Source: Nitzschia sp. DOCU1 (Eukaryota > Bacillariophyta > Bacillariophyceae > Bacillariales > Bacillariaceae). From it: a stretch of 64,000 bases of DNA. Location: the NCBI GenBank assembly GCA_951394045.1, contig OX596000.1:310001-374000 (forward strand). The letters run 5' to 3'. Under the pieces are notes generated by a model. It did not search any database, was not told where the DNA came from, and saw nothing but the letters and a program-made list of their open reading frames with translations. The position numbers were made by a program, and so were the translations under genes. Shown here piece by piece: positions 20,886 to 32,610 of this stretch (its first letter is position 1; each line of letters starts with the position of its first letter).

Positions 20886-22224
20886 GTTTCTTGCAGAATC
20901 CAGTACGCCAACGAATACGAATGACGCGATACGAGTAGCGGTGGGCCATCATGTTTCTGCACCAGAGAAGGCTTGGAGTTGGTGCGATGATGACGGGGCC
21001 GTCGACCGACCAGCTGCTCCAATACCAACGGCAAAGTATCCATGGAATTTCGAGAGGCTCGACCATTGGTAGTTTCGGAAACCAACTGCTGTCCTCCATT
21101 TCTTCCCTCAGTATCAGTATTCTTCCACAATAGTGCTGGATGCAGATAACATCGTTGATATTGGTTTCGACGCAAATGATACTTGTCCAAATCATCCAGA
21201 AGCTGCCGGCAATAGGCATATGCCTCGTGAATGTCGGGTGGAGATGCTCGATCCAATGGCAAGATCGATAATGGTCCTAGTTGCTCCAGGAAGCGGTTGC
21301 GTGGAACGGATAATTGCAATCGTTCCAGTACATTTCTTGCGGTGGTGTAGTCGAGACATGTTGATGAACTGGCACCCCGTGACAAAATAATTGACTGGAT
21401 GGAGAGTTCGGGTAGATATTCAAGCATCGTCTGAAGGAGATGCTCTAGTGAATCAAAATTGTGGGAAACATCCAACGATTGTAAAAATGGTTTGTGGTGA
21501 TGGTTGAAAGTGGAAGAATGAGAAGCCATGACGCCTTGCCAAACAGCCTCCATCAAGTCACTGGAGAAAAGGCCCGTTGCCGACATATTCAAATGTCGCA
21601 AGTGAGTGCACTTGGGCAAGACATTTGTCAATGTGTATCGCAACAAGTCTCTGGGCGGGGTATGTGGCGAGATCCACGCACGGCGATGAGCCGACGTGGA
21701 TTGCAAGAAATTGTTTCGGGAAACATCCAGTGATTCCACATAGGAGCGTAATGACTGGCGTTTTTTAGCGGCCGGTGCTACCAGCGTGCTGAGCAAATCA
21801 TAGAATCCGCCAGCGGTAATTCCACAGCTTGTCAAACTCAAATGGGATATTCTTGTTCTATGGTAGCCGACGATTTATTGGGATCTCCTTGTAAAATTGG
21901 AAGCAAAATCGAAACTCCGTGGTCTGACAAGCCCCATTGCGTAATGCACAGTCGTTGAATGGTCCCCACTGAGGATTCTTGGATTGCCGATACCAAATCT
22001 TGTAGGCTGCTCAGCTCCAACGGAAGCGTCAATTGGATTTCTTGAATACAAGTGACATGTATAGGTAAAGTTGGAGGGATGGATTGTGAAGTGCTTGGTG
22101 ATAAGAATGTCCTTCCTTCTTCCAACCGACGAATCCACCCGAGCACTTTCAAGCGACTTTCTAAACGTTCCGACTCGATAAAAACTTCTTCTTCGTTAGT
22201 ATCAAAGGGGTCATAGTATAGCAT
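20849..22224 (-). CDS. leucine-rich-repeat protein, frame broken near 21840
   Basis: Two abutting frames read as one LRR protein: 22224-21838 (128 aa, from ATG) and 21841-20849 (330 aa). LRR signatures occur on both sides: IQRLCITQWGLSDHGVSILL in the first, and HLSLTSCGI, VESLDVSRNNF, LRHLNMSATGL, LQSLDVSHNFDSL in the second, of the ribonuclease-inhibitor type. The first frame stops exactly where the next LRR strand begins. The break lies at a G-run (21844-21846 on plus), where one missing base would explain it. No GT-AG intron fits. Either the gene is recently inactivated or the base call is wrong. The C-terminal part from about 21250 on loses the LRR pattern. Likely a protein-protein interaction role; the partner is unknown. 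Confidence 0.65.
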
Positions 22225-23034
22225 GATGATAGTAGAAGCTAGTGCTAGAGGGAGGCAGGCAACAGCTATGCATCTAGTCCATCAAGTTGTGGCAAGATCA
22301 ACGACAACAAGCAAATGGCTACTACGTATGCCGACCGAAAAAAGAATTTCTCGCCATGGTCCAACCAGAAAATATCTTCCTCTCATTTATTGGGATTCGA
22401 AGATGGATGTCAAAAGAAGATGTCGTGTGAGACATATTTACATAACGGCAAAACGCATCGACTCATTGGAGTCCAAACCATCATCATTTTTCGCGCTACA
22501 CGACCAGTAGCCGTCGCATGGAACAAACGATGACGTGGGAGTAGTTTGCGGATCGCGGTCCAATTCTCTCCGAAAACGGCGCAAATGTACCTGCTTCCAT
22601 TCTTTTTCTTATTTGGATGAATTCGGCGCTATTAAATAAAACTTCAATCTTACGCGATGTGAGAACACAATTAGTCGGGGAGTTCAGCTGCCGCCGTCAG
22701 ACAGCGCGCAAAAAAACGGTCCTGCTTTCGTCGAATTACCTGTTGAAGTTCACTACATTCGTGGCGGTAGTTCCTGCGCCAGCAACATGCTTTGTTTCCA
22801 TTCAATGTACACGAACGTTGCACACTCAATTCCATCGAAAAATACAGTTGTAGTTCAACCATGCGTAGAAACTGCACCGAGCCTACCAGACCGTTGGAAT
22901 TCTTTTGTACGTGGCTCTCGGTTTCCAAGCTTTTGGGTGGAATGAAGGAATCACCATTTAGAACCAGCTGCTGAATACCGAACATTTACAATATCTGAAG
23001 TCCGGGACAACACATCCAAGAAAAAGGCCAAGCA
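22225..23034. other. intergenic between divergent genes, nothing recognised
   Basis: This is the upstream region shared by the minus-strand LRR gene and the plus-strand gene starting at 23035. No convincing frame or motif was found. Confidence 0.6.
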
Positions 23035-25398
23035 ATGGACGACCTTTCCAATAGCGAACAAGGCTCCAGAGGAGACGGCAACAATAATGGCGTTCGTCGT
23101 GGAGCATGGGAGCGTAACGTCGCTAACATCTCGGCGAATTATATGGAGGCGTCAACGCAGGCTGTCTCGTCATCCGGTGGGACATGTGCAACGAGAGCAT
23201 CTGGAATGCCCCCCGTCGCGGACCCTTCGTTGCTGACGTTGTCTTCCCTAATACAGAGCAACCTTGGAAATGCAGGATCCCGTTCTACCCAAGGTTCGCT
23301 TGCGCCCCTGCTCCCATATGCAAGTGCTAGCAGTGCTTCCGTTCCTAACCAGCCGGCGATGCACAGCAATAACGGCATTGCTCCTGAACTCATATGGGCC
23401 TTGGCTTCAATGAGGACAGGTTTACAGCAGCAGCCACAACCCAATCAGCAGTCCTCTGACAGCTCGATGCATCATGCCCCCCCCAGCACAGCCAGTGGGG
23501 CTTCTTTAGTGGCCGAACTCCTCTTGGCGTCTCGCCTCGGCGGCGGGGCTCAGGCGCTTCCTCAAAGGCGCTTTGAAGCAAACGACATCATTTCTCTTGC
23601 CCAAACTTTGACGAGTGCGTTGCAAGGCCCCAATGTTACAGACAACAGTCAACACGGTTATAACCAGGGTCCTCAAATACGCCTCGAAGGCCTTCAAGCG
23701 TTGTTGCAACAAAGGCAGCTGCCGGCGCAGCAATTTCCGCAAGAAGGTGAATCGTTTGCAGGTCAGGGTCAAGGAACCACCATTTCCCAGGAAAGCTCTT
23801 CTCGGGGGTTTCCTGTCGGCACTTCGCATCCCCAGCAGTATATTGGGGGTAGTACCGCAGCGGAATCTGCAGAGATGGTTCGGCCCCGACTTGCTGAAAC
23901 TAGTAGTGGTGCGGCTCCTCAGAGCATGAAGCACGACAGCAACAAGCACGAGAAACGACACGAGGATAAAAAGGATCGCATGAAGAAACGAAAGAAAAGC
24001 AGTGGTCGGAAGGATTCTGTTTACGAAGAGAAGCCATCAGACAGTAAGATTGACTCGGTCATCCCAACGTCCGGTGGTGAACCAGATCATGTTAATGATG
24101 ACGCCGTTGCCAGCGCTCAAGAAGGAGGCGGCCGACCATTCTTGCTTCCATGTCGAGCCCGCGGAATGCCTCCTGAACACAACTTTCGAGTAAGTTATAC
24201 CTACCAGCTATTCTCGCGCCCTTTTGGGGGGTACGATCATTGGAGATGTCTTTGAACTTACCTTTTTTCGCCCATTTAACTTTTGTAGTACGCCCACTTT
24301 GTGATCCCCCCAACGATTCAGCATGGAGAAGAATTGATCTGTTCATATGAAGCCTGCCGTAACAACGGTATTAAATTCCGTTATTGCGCTTCCTGTCGCA
24401 TCCCAGTTGCCAAGCGCAACTTCAATCAACGGCACTCCCATGGTCTCCCGCATGTTGCCACAATACACTCTTCTTGGACGAGCGACATTAAGAACGCACC
24501 CGCCGTTGTCGCTTCCGCAGTTGCAGCCGCATTTGGTGATGTGGATCCTCCGCAGATTGTGAAGAAATCGATCGACGTTCGTCCCACGCCAGATCCATCA
24601 CCGGCACCAGATTCTTCCGAAGTCAGCAGCTCCTTAGAATCCTCTTCGGAAACGTCCTCCAGGAAGAAACGACGCAAGCACCGCCAATCCAGAGATCCCT
24701 CTCCACCACCTCGTAAAGGAGAACTCACCACAGTCTCCGTTCCTATCAAAAAACCCAAGCCGAAGAAAAAGTCCAGCGACGACCATAAGAAACGACCAGC
24801 CGGCGCCAGCCTCATCTCCGAACCCATGCATGAGATTCTCATGGATCGTCAACGTCGATGGGCCACATTATTAGGCAATCGCCCCGAAGTGGCAGATTCC
24901 GACCGCATGTCGGCGTGGCTGTTGGAAGTCATGGCTGTCTCGGATCTGAATCACCCCATTGGTAACAATGCAGGCACATCAAGTCTCACTTCCGGCAGTG
25001 AATTTAGTAGCACCGATGAAGAAGACAAGGATGACGATGAACAACAACAACAAGACCGAGCAGGAGAAGAACAATTAGTTGACAAATCTGGTGCTTCCAG
25101 CAGCAGTGCCGCGAGTAGTGAGGAAAGTGACGAGACCACCGAACAGTCGACAACCAAAAGTTCCCTTACGAGTTCGCCCATTGTAGTGTTGCCCCCTGAT
25201 TCTTCGATCGCAGACAATGCTGTTTCTGCTGTTCCAAAAAAGAAGAGGAGTAGTACCAAGGTCAAGAAGACGAGTCGCAAGCGAAGTCTGTCTGTAAACA
25301 ACAGCAACAACAACAAGGAGAGGTTGAGCCATAGTTTTGCCGAATGGAAGGAGCGCAAAAAGAAGAGGGCAGAAGATGCGGCAGCACACGAGGTCTAG
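23035..25398 (+). CDS. low-complexity protein with a Cys/His cluster, unknown
   Basis: Two exons, 23035-24189 and 24289-25398, are joined in phase 0 across a 99-bp intron (gtaagt..tgtag), giving 754 aa. Residues 1-300 are Gln/Ser/Ala-rich with short Leu-rich helices (LEGLQALLQQRQL). A Lys-rich patch (KKDRMKKRKKSSGRK, about 315-330) could be a nuclear signal. The only folded-looking part spans the splice junction: CRARGMPPEHNFR in exon 1, then C403-x4-C408, C418-x2-C421 and H434-x-H436 in exon 2, plausibly zinc-binding. A similar block, with GMPPEHN followed by CRNNG and KRNF, occurs in diatom proteins of unknown function as I recall them. The tail is acidic and Ser-rich, then basic (KKKRSSTKVKKTSRKR). 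A nuclear regulatory role is only a guess. Confidence 0.8.
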
Positions 25399-26323
25399 TA
25401 GTACCTTAGTACTACCGGGAAGTCTTTTTGGCTCTTTTCTTCGTTCGGCTGCTGCCCGCTTTGTCTTTTTCGGGAACAATACATGAATAATAGAATGGGG
25501 GTTCTTGATCATTATTTTCCAGCCTTCATGGCTGCGGTAACTATCAGCAAGTGGCTTCTCGCCGAGACGAGGACGCCTGTTAGTGACTAAGATAGTAGTG
25601 GATGATCACCATTGCATTTCTTCTATGATTGCTTCTTCTTGTTGCAACAAGGACTATCCTCGGCGGTAGCGAGAAGTTGGAAACCAAATTACTACATCGC
25701 TAAACACCAGAGATAGGTAGGGGAACAGATCTCCTACCCCTCTAGCTAGTAGTAGAGCCTACTACGATCATTGCTCCGCTGCAACAACACAACACAACAA
25801 GCTTCGCCGCAGTGCAGCACAACAAAAACGAATAGTACTACTAGTACTCTCTACTAGCTAGAGCAGTGACGACTTGTTCGAAATATAAGAGTCCGACGGG
25901 CTCGTACAGCAGTAGCTCGAGACGCCCCAACAAGCAGTAGTAGTAAGTGCAACAACTCTCGTGATGGTTCGTAGTAGTCATTTCTTTTGATCGGTCGGTG
26001 GCCGATAGATTTTCGGGGGAGGGGAGACTCCCCAAACATGCGACACGACCGATGCGGAGAAGCACCACGTCAGAAATTTAGCTTTCCTTTTATCCACAAA
26101 CCTGTAGAATCTGAAATGTTGGGAACATACCCTCTTTCCTGGCAAGACCGCAAGGCCGGCGAAGCAAAGAGAGGTCCGCAACGCACCGCCGCGTTAACAG
26201 CGAGCAGCAACAGCGGCAAGGGTGTTTTGGAAAGTTTCGAGTTTCAATTGTTCCTTCATTGTGTTAACTACGATTTGTGTAGTTGACACTCTTTCTTTTT
26301 GTTCGCTTAGTCTTTAATCTATC
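25399..26323. other. intergenic, CTAGT-rich low-complexity sequence
   Basis: Repeated tactact/ctagtag motifs occur around 25730-25870. Frames up to 99 codons (25987-26286) have no recognisable content. Confidence 0.55.
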
Positions 26324-27334
26324 ATGGCTCAAGCAGCAGTTGCAGCTCGTGGTCCTTTGACGTTGTTGTTGCAAAGCTCTAGCGGTCAATACTTGGCCTT
26401 GGGTTTGGGCGTGTATGCGTTGTTTCCCGATCAAGTTCGCAAAGCGTTAGGGCCTTTGCTAGGTCATCCCGCCATTGCCAGTCAACTGGGCGGATTTAAC
26501 GACTCGCAACAACGCTGGCAACAACAACCGATCATAATTCAAACCCCATCTCCGACTGTTATTCATTCTGGCGGTGGTAGAGGCAAGTCGTTGACTACCG
26601 TGTTGATTTACTCGATTGCGGGAGCCGGAGCCTGCTGGGTCGGGTACATTGTCTGCTCGCAACTCTTGCCGGATGCCGTGTCGGAATTCATGCCCGTTAC
26701 CAAACGCTTGTTTAAACAAACCTCTCAAACTCTAGGCAAGGGAATTTTGCAAGTTAAAGAGCTCTTGGAAGAACAAATTTCGCAATTGCTCGGGCAGCAA
26801 CGCGCCCTTGAAAAAAAGCAAGAAGAGACGCACAATTCCGTCAAGCAAGTTCAGAGTGAACTAGGAGAAGCTCGATTGGACATGGTCAATTTACAAAACT
26901 CCTTGGATCGTTGTGAAGCTGGCCTCGATCATTCCAATAACATGCAAGGCTACACTCTGAGGGGCATTAAATTGCTGGTACGATGTGTGACTTCCTTTTT
27001 GCCCGATGAAAGTAACTTTATTGATGATATTTCACGATATATTGAAGATGGATCGGGGGATTTGATTCCACCTGGTCAACTCCTGATGCGATCTCAGAGT
27101 CAACCCGAGCCTACACGATTTGGAGCTCCTCGTGCGGCTCCCATGATTATGAATACCCGTAGCATGCCAGCACCGGCCTTGCCTCATCCCAACAAGGTGT
27201 TTGCCGACGAGATTTTGCAAGACATTCATCAATCGCATGATGCTAGTGTACCTTCAATTGCTAGTATCGATTCGGAAGAAGACAGCGCTGGTGGCTTTCA
27301 TATGGGAGATATTCGTGCCTTGTTGGGACATTAA
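26324..27334 (+). CDS. DUF1664-like coiled-coil membrane protein, 336 aa
   Basis: A single exon. An N-terminal hydrophobic stretch (LALGLGVYALFPDQVRKALG, about 23-43) is followed by a Gln-rich linker and a membrane segment (LTTVLIYSIAGAGACWVGYI, about 90-109). A long coiled coil follows (about 135-215: KELLEEQISQLLGQQ, HNSVKQVQSELGEARLDM). The C-terminal third is Pro/Ser-rich and ends in an acidic helix. This order resembles the plant DUF1664 family (membrane helix followed by a long coiled coil), whose function is not established. The assignment rests on layout, not on a motif, so it is tentative. Confidence 0.75.
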   Translation: MAQAAVAARGPLTLLLQSSSGQYLALGLGVYALFPDQVRKALGPLLGHPAIASQLGGFNDSQQRWQQQPIIIQTPSPTVIHSGGGRGKSLTTVLIYSIAGAGACWVGYIVCSQLLPDAVSEFMPVTKRLFKQTSQTLGKGILQVKELLEEQISQLLGQQRALEKKQEETHNSVKQVQSELGEARLDMVNLQNSLDRCEAGLDHSNNMQGYTLRGIKLLVRCVTSFLPDESNFIDDISRYIEDGSGDLIPPGQLLMRSQSQPEPTRFGAPRAAPMIMNTRSMPAPALPHPNKVFADEILQDIHQSHDASVPSIASIDSEEDSAGGFHMGDIRALLGH

Positions 27335-27955
27335 AAACATTTGGATAAGACAGGGATGGGAGAGATTTTATTAACATTAAGAGTAATTGCACATGTTTCA
27401 TCATCGTGTCTACTAGCTAGCTAGAAGAAGAACAAGCTAGCTACTAGTAGTTAGAGTCATTGCAGTAGAAGGTCTACTACTAGTTTCATCCTGACCTATC
27501 CCTACGCCGTACCAGCATCACATACATCGTTCGAGAGTGGTGACACTTGCGGCGCAGGCGCCGGCTGGGGATGAAGGAAGGAATCAATCACTGTATCCAT
27601 CCGCCACACCAGAATCACATACATCGTTCGAGAGTGGTGACACTTGTGGCACAGGCGCCGGAAGGAAGGAAACAATCGTTCCATGGATCGGGTAGTTTGG
27701 GTACGTAGCGATTGCTAGAGCTAGACCTTCTTGGCTATAGGTCTTTTCGTACTGCCGCTTTACGAAAGGAATACAGACACGGGCGGGAACGTGACTCTTC
27801 ACTATACAAGACTTTACTGTAGCCTTGAGAATAGGTCATTGCTAGCTACCAACCGAAGCAAGGAGTGTCTACGTCATCGCCAAGGACCTGACGATCTTCA
27901 AATCACATACAGACCATCCTCGTAGTGCTAGTACGTGTTAGTGGTAGTACTCACG
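27335..27955. other. intergenic between convergent genes
   Basis: It contains CTAG-rich simple sequence (27408-27480) and a direct repeat pair (27511-27661). No gene is seen. Confidence 0.6.
27511..27661. repeat. direct repeat, two 54-bp units, period 97
   Basis: 27511-27564 and 27608-27661 differ at only about three positions. Both contain cacatacatcgttcgagag, then tggtgacacttg and gcaggcgccgg. Each unit contains the near-palindromic ggcgccgg end. Confidence 0.9.
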
Positions 27956-30905
27956 CTATTTCGGCATGAAGAACCAGCTTCGTCCACTACCCGTCGATTT
28001 GCTGGACAGGTAGGATGCGGAGATTTCGTTCGAGGCCGATGACGATGGTGTTGCCATTTCTCTGGAATTATGACGCTTGTAGGAATTGCTACCCTCGTCT
28101 CCTCCATCTCCTTCTTCTGGGTCTTCCTGGCCACTTCCTCCAGCACTGCCCGCGGTACCGTACTTGTTATTGGAATTGGAACCTTGTTGGAGATAGCGAC
28201 GATGATCATCCGGATTGTAGGGGCTGGTCACAATGCCACCAAGCATAGGGGTGCGTTCGTGGACGACCTCTAAATCATCTTCCAAAATGGCAAACTCGTG
28301 ATGATTATGATCTTCATCACTGGAAAGAGATAGAGAACCACGACTAGGATCATGCTCGTCGCCGTCCGAATCATCCGCATCGTCTTCGTCATCATCCGTA
28401 CCGTTCTCGGCGGGTGGTGGCGGATGGTCTTGAGAATGATTCCCATTCACTCCATCCCCTTTTGCTCCTTGTTGCTGAGACTCTTGCGTCTGTTGTCGTT
28501 GTAGTAGAAAGGATCGGAGACGTTTGCGCCGCTCGTGGCGTCGACGACATGTGTAGGTCAATGGCCAAGCCAAACAACAGGCAACCAACAAACTCATGGC
28601 TCCCAGCGAAGCTGCTCGATGATCGTCAAACACATTGACCATGCGGCGGCATCCCACATGGACAAAGGTATTGGGAGGTGAGATCTTGTCGCAAAATACT
28701 GGCCATTCGTTGTCAATAACGCGATACAAATCGTCAAGGTTCTTCAAAGTGCTATTCGCGGCAGCCGCGGAAGCTGCATCCCGCCGCTCTCGTTCTTTCT
28801 GAGCTTCTGCAATAGCATCCCAAGCATCAGCATAGTTGTCTATATCCTTGGACCACGGCGAAAACAAAACACGTCCTCCTAATGCCACGCTTGGACTTCT
28901 AGCGATGCCGCAAATTCCCGGAATCTTTTTGCCACCAGGCCCTCTCTTGATACGAATATAACCGTGCTCTCCCCAGTCGGTGCCCCATGAATTACGGGCA
29001 ATCCAATACCGAACCTTCCGTGTCAAGGGAGCTGCTTTAAAGGCAGCATGGCCCGACGAGGAATGTGCATTATCTTCAAACGAAAAGTCAAATACGGGTT
29101 CCACTTCTTCTCCATATCCCACGATCAAAACTGCATGATTCGCCTCTTGATCACACGATTCCTTATCAAAAATACCACCTCCATAGGAAATAAAATCAGG
29201 ATCAGCGGCATTGATTGCTACTGCCACTGGCCCGATAAATCGCAAGGCCACTTGAATCAAATCTTCATGATTCTTGGGCAAAATTCCCCAGGAATCAACA
29301 GTCGCCATGGGGAGCTGATAGTAAGGGTCTTCGGTCTCATTTCCGGACGTTGTTTCGGACATTGATAATGACATCGGCCGTACTAGTGACGCTATTTCAC
29401 CGGCTTGGCGTCGGCACGTATTGGCCTGAGTTCCTTGATAGGGATAGTCTTGCCAACTCGTGAGGCCATACTTGTGAATATAGTAAAAGGCCAACAACGG
29501 ATTTCCACCAATACATCCTTGATCAATGGTCGTATCACAATCCAGCAATTCTTGAATACTCAATCGAGTTTGATCAAACACTTCTTGTTCCACCGTGCGT
29601 GCATACTCGAAAGCATATTCGGAAGAAACGGTCGACGACGACGAAACGTTGACGGCGGTAGTAGGCGCAGAGACCGAATCATCATTCGTGACATTTGTGG
29701 TAGCATTGATGCTGTTGCTTCCCAATGTGACATTGCTATTTTGAACCATCCAATAAGCTTTTCGTGCGGCACGGCGTGCCAAACTCGTCTCCAAACTTCC
29801 CGTCGCTGCATACGCCCAACACGAACCACAACTTCCCTGCCGAAATCATAGTCATCAATGACGTGAAGCAGCAAAAAGAAATGAGAATGGAATCAACGAC
29901 GTCAAAATCTTCAAGGATAACAATACAATAAGAACCTACCTGATCAAATACAGGATGCACCAATGGAACCTTGTCGGGATTGTGACGGGACGCCCAATTC
30001 AACGAAGTTTCAAACTTTTCGTGGTAGTACGCCCCCGAACGAAGCGATTTTTGAGCCTTGAGATTGATTTCTTCACCTAATTCTTCTTCTTCCAGTTGAG
30101 GTAAGGATCCTCCAAAGGGATATTTTGGGTCAAGATCTGCAACGTCCAGACCCAATTTGTAGTCGACGGGTGATACCAATAGAGTTTCGTCAATGACAAC
30201 TGTGCTTCCGGCATGGAGTTTGTTGTTTTGATCCTTTTGCTTGTGTTTATTCTTCTTGGCTTTTTTGGCACTCTTTTGCTTCTTGGCCGGTTTGGGGTAG
30301 TAGATTTTGCCTTGCAAATCGACGACGGCTCCTCGTCGTCCCACCAAGTCTTGAATGTCCCGTTCACTTTCGAGTCGAACAAATACGGGAGATCGACTAT
30401 CGTTGGGAGACAATGCCTGCTGCTCGTCTGCTAGTTGTAGAGAACGAAGATGCTGTGGTTCTTTGGGCAAGCCAGATGTTGACTGCTGGGCACGTTGATG
30501 ATGATCGTCGTTATCTCCATTGTCACCCCCAAATATCGTATCAAACCAGGCTGGAGAGTCTTCTTCTAGCCATTTGCTGTTATGGCGGGTATTCGCAAAC
30601 CGTGGTGGCTCGTCAGCAAACCGATTTATCGAGAGATGATACTGTGGTCGTTGCATATCTCGGTCGTCGTCGCCCCGGTGGCTCGACCGTTTGTTCACTT
30701 CGTAAATATATTGCACTGTCTGTTGAAAACGACGTTGCCGCTCTTGTATGTTGTCCGTAGCATCATCATGCCGCCGATTGACATGATAGCGGGATTGATA
30801 GCTCTGGTATAATTCTTGACAATCTCCCTCCAAGGCGCACGCTCTCATTTGTGCTTCTTCCTTGTCCCCGTCGAGGCGAAGCTTGTCGTCTGGTCGAGTA
30901 GTCAT
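27956..30905 (-). CDS. membrane-anchored papain-family (C1A) cysteine protease
   Basis: Exons 30905-29940 and 29836-27956 join in phase 0 across a 103-bp intron (gtaggt..ggcag), giving 948 aa. The intron splits the active-site motif: exon 1 ends VFDQ and exon 2 begins GSCGSCWAYA, giving oxyanion Q322 and catalytic C328. H556 (NHAVLIVGYG) and N604 (RNSWGTDWGEHGYIRIKRG) complete the triad. Residues ~45-100 (RQRRFQQTVQYIYEVN, YHLSINRFAD) resemble an I29 inhibitory propeptide. A Lys-rich KKQKSAKKAKKNKHKQK patch lies in the prosegment. After the protease domain comes one membrane helix (AMSLLVACCLAWPLTYTC), then an Arg-rich stop-transfer and a ~170-aa acidic, presumably cytosolic, tail. No signal peptide is visible at the chosen ATG, although a luminal protease would need one; a leader-like frame lies upstream. 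Confidence 0.93.
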
Positions 30906-31473
30906 GATTTTGGAGAACTACAATGCCTTGGCACCACTCTTCCACGAAACTAGAGTACTGGTGAATGAAGACCAATGAAAGCAACAAGATTATTTTCTTG
31001 TCACTGGCTTTGTTGTGGTGGTCGATCGTGACAACCACGAAATCCAGAAAGTTCACAAAATTTGCGAATGAATGGACGGAAGATTTTGCATTCGCATCAT
31101 AGTGAAGGGGCGTTTTTTCCCGCCATCTTTTAGCGCGCGGAGAGCGTCACCAAAACTACACGGCGAGGCGAAGGATTCCCAGTGTTCCGATTAGATTGTG
31201 AAAGGGGCTGTAGTAGTCTTCTACGACTCATTCGACTGTTCGACTCTTAGGTGTCGAAAGATTGGATCTTTTTGTTTTAACTCTATCTGCGAAATAGTAG
31301 TTCCCATTCGGATGTCTGCGTTTCGGCAGGTGAATAAACCCTCCATTGGAATGTAAGATCATTTCCATTGTCACGTCGTTATCATAATGTAGGTATTTCG
31401 GTCCTACTACTATACCCATCTCTCTCGTTTCCCAGGATTTCATTGTCGGGCTATATAAGCGTCGTTTCCAAGA
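30906..31473. other. intergenic between divergent genes; possible missing leader exon
   Basis: A minus-strand frame starting at 31056 encodes a leader-like hydrophobic run (KKIILLLSLVFIHQYSS) and overlaps the protease start in another frame. It could be the true N-terminus, reached by splicing or a base error. Otherwise nothing is recognised. Confidence 0.45.
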
Positions 31474-32166
31474 ATGACATCCACTACACCACCACATTCG
31501 CCTCCTCCTGCCGCCATTTTATCATGTGCTTGTCACACCACACAAATTGCCCTGGCCTATCCAGCGATTGATCGAGTCGAATGTTGTTGTTGCGATTGTC
31601 GATTGGCCATGCAGTGGTGTCATACTACCTTGGGTGGAGGACCTTCGGGGGATGACATGTTTGCCGATTTGGTGTATTTTCCAAATGCCTTGCGAGTACT
31701 GTCGCCCAACGACAACGACGACAAGCCAAGATTACAAGTGTACATGATACAAAAAGGGTACAATGCACGACGAGTCGTGGCCACGTGTTGTGGAACTTTG
31801 CTACTAGGAGATCATCCCAACTATCAAAAACGAAAACTTGTCACTTGCATACCACCTGGACGTTTGCTAGAGTCAACGTTTGAGTTATTGCCACCCCAAC
31901 GACGTATTTTTACGCAAGATTTATCTGAGGAAGAACAAAACGCCATTGCCGACTTTAATGCACCGCCGAATGCCATTGTATCGTCGGTTCATCCAGAACC
32001 TCCAGAGCTACTACCAGCTGGTTACATGACGGCTCAAACACTCATGGATGATTTACTGGGCGGCGAAATTTATTATATGATGCCCGCCGGTTACAAGGGC
32101 AAGCCCACTAGTTACAATAAAAAATATGGTGGAATAGGACCTACTCATCAGGGGGAAATGATGTAA
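31474..32166 (+). CDS. GFA/CENP-V-like putative zinc protein, 230 aa
   Basis: A single exon from the ATG at 31474. The N-terminal half has SCACHTTQIAL, then VECCCCDCRLAMQW, and later ATCCGTLLLGDHP. This resembles the Cys spacing of the GFA/CENP-V fold (C-x-C-H, then a C-x2-C pair, then a C-G-T-L turn), which binds zinc and, in its founding member, handles the glutathione-formaldehyde adduct. The C-terminal ~80 residues (PPNAIVSSVHP, MPAGYKGKPTSYNKKYGG) do not match anything I know. A catalytic role is not shown by the sequence. It is convergent with the DUF6824 gene. Confidence 0.6.
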   Translation: MTSTTPPHSPPPAAILSCACHTTQIALAYPAIDRVECCCCDCRLAMQWCHTTLGGGPSGDDMFADLVYFPNALRVLSPNDNDDKPRLQVYMIQKGYNARRVVATCCGTLLLGDHPNYQKRKLVTCIPPGRLLESTFELLPPQRRIFTQDLSEEEQNAIADFNAPPNAIVSSVHPEPPELLPAGYMTAQTLMDDLLGGEIYYMMPAGYKGKPTSYNKKYGGIGPTHQGEMM

Positions 32167-32610
32167 AATCACTACAGAAAACAAACAGTAGAGCAAATGA
32201 TCATGACAGGAATGAAAACAAAACAAGAGAAACATGGTCGCTAGTACTACTATGACTCGTTGGCTTCTACTTCCCCGCACCACCCACGACGACCAAGAAT
32301 GGTGGGTCGCCATCAGTCGACAAGGAAGAAAGGGATCAAACGAATAGAATTTGAACTGGATGCTTCATGGAAGGAAGGCAAACAGGCAGAGCAACCAAGT
32401 CAAAAATGATACGTTGAGCTTGCTGATTCCCTTAGGGGGGAATAGTGTCGCGTCGGCATCCGTATCCACTGATTCATCCTGATAGTAATATAGTAGCAGC
32501 TCATTCTTGATTGGAAGAGAAGAATTCCTTGGTCCTTCAGTGACTCGCTCATCGCCGCCAGCAAAGTGTACTGTGAAACGCTCGCTGTGAAATGCTCGCC
32601 ATCGTCATGA
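32167..32610. other. intergenic between convergent genes, nothing recognised
   Basis: Contains the two 3' ends. No repeat or frame worth calling was found. Confidence 0.6.

Noticed and set aside
31452..31458. TATA-like tatataa upstream of the GFA-like gene
   Set aside because: It lies only 16 nt before the chosen ATG, too close to place a transcription start upstream of it.
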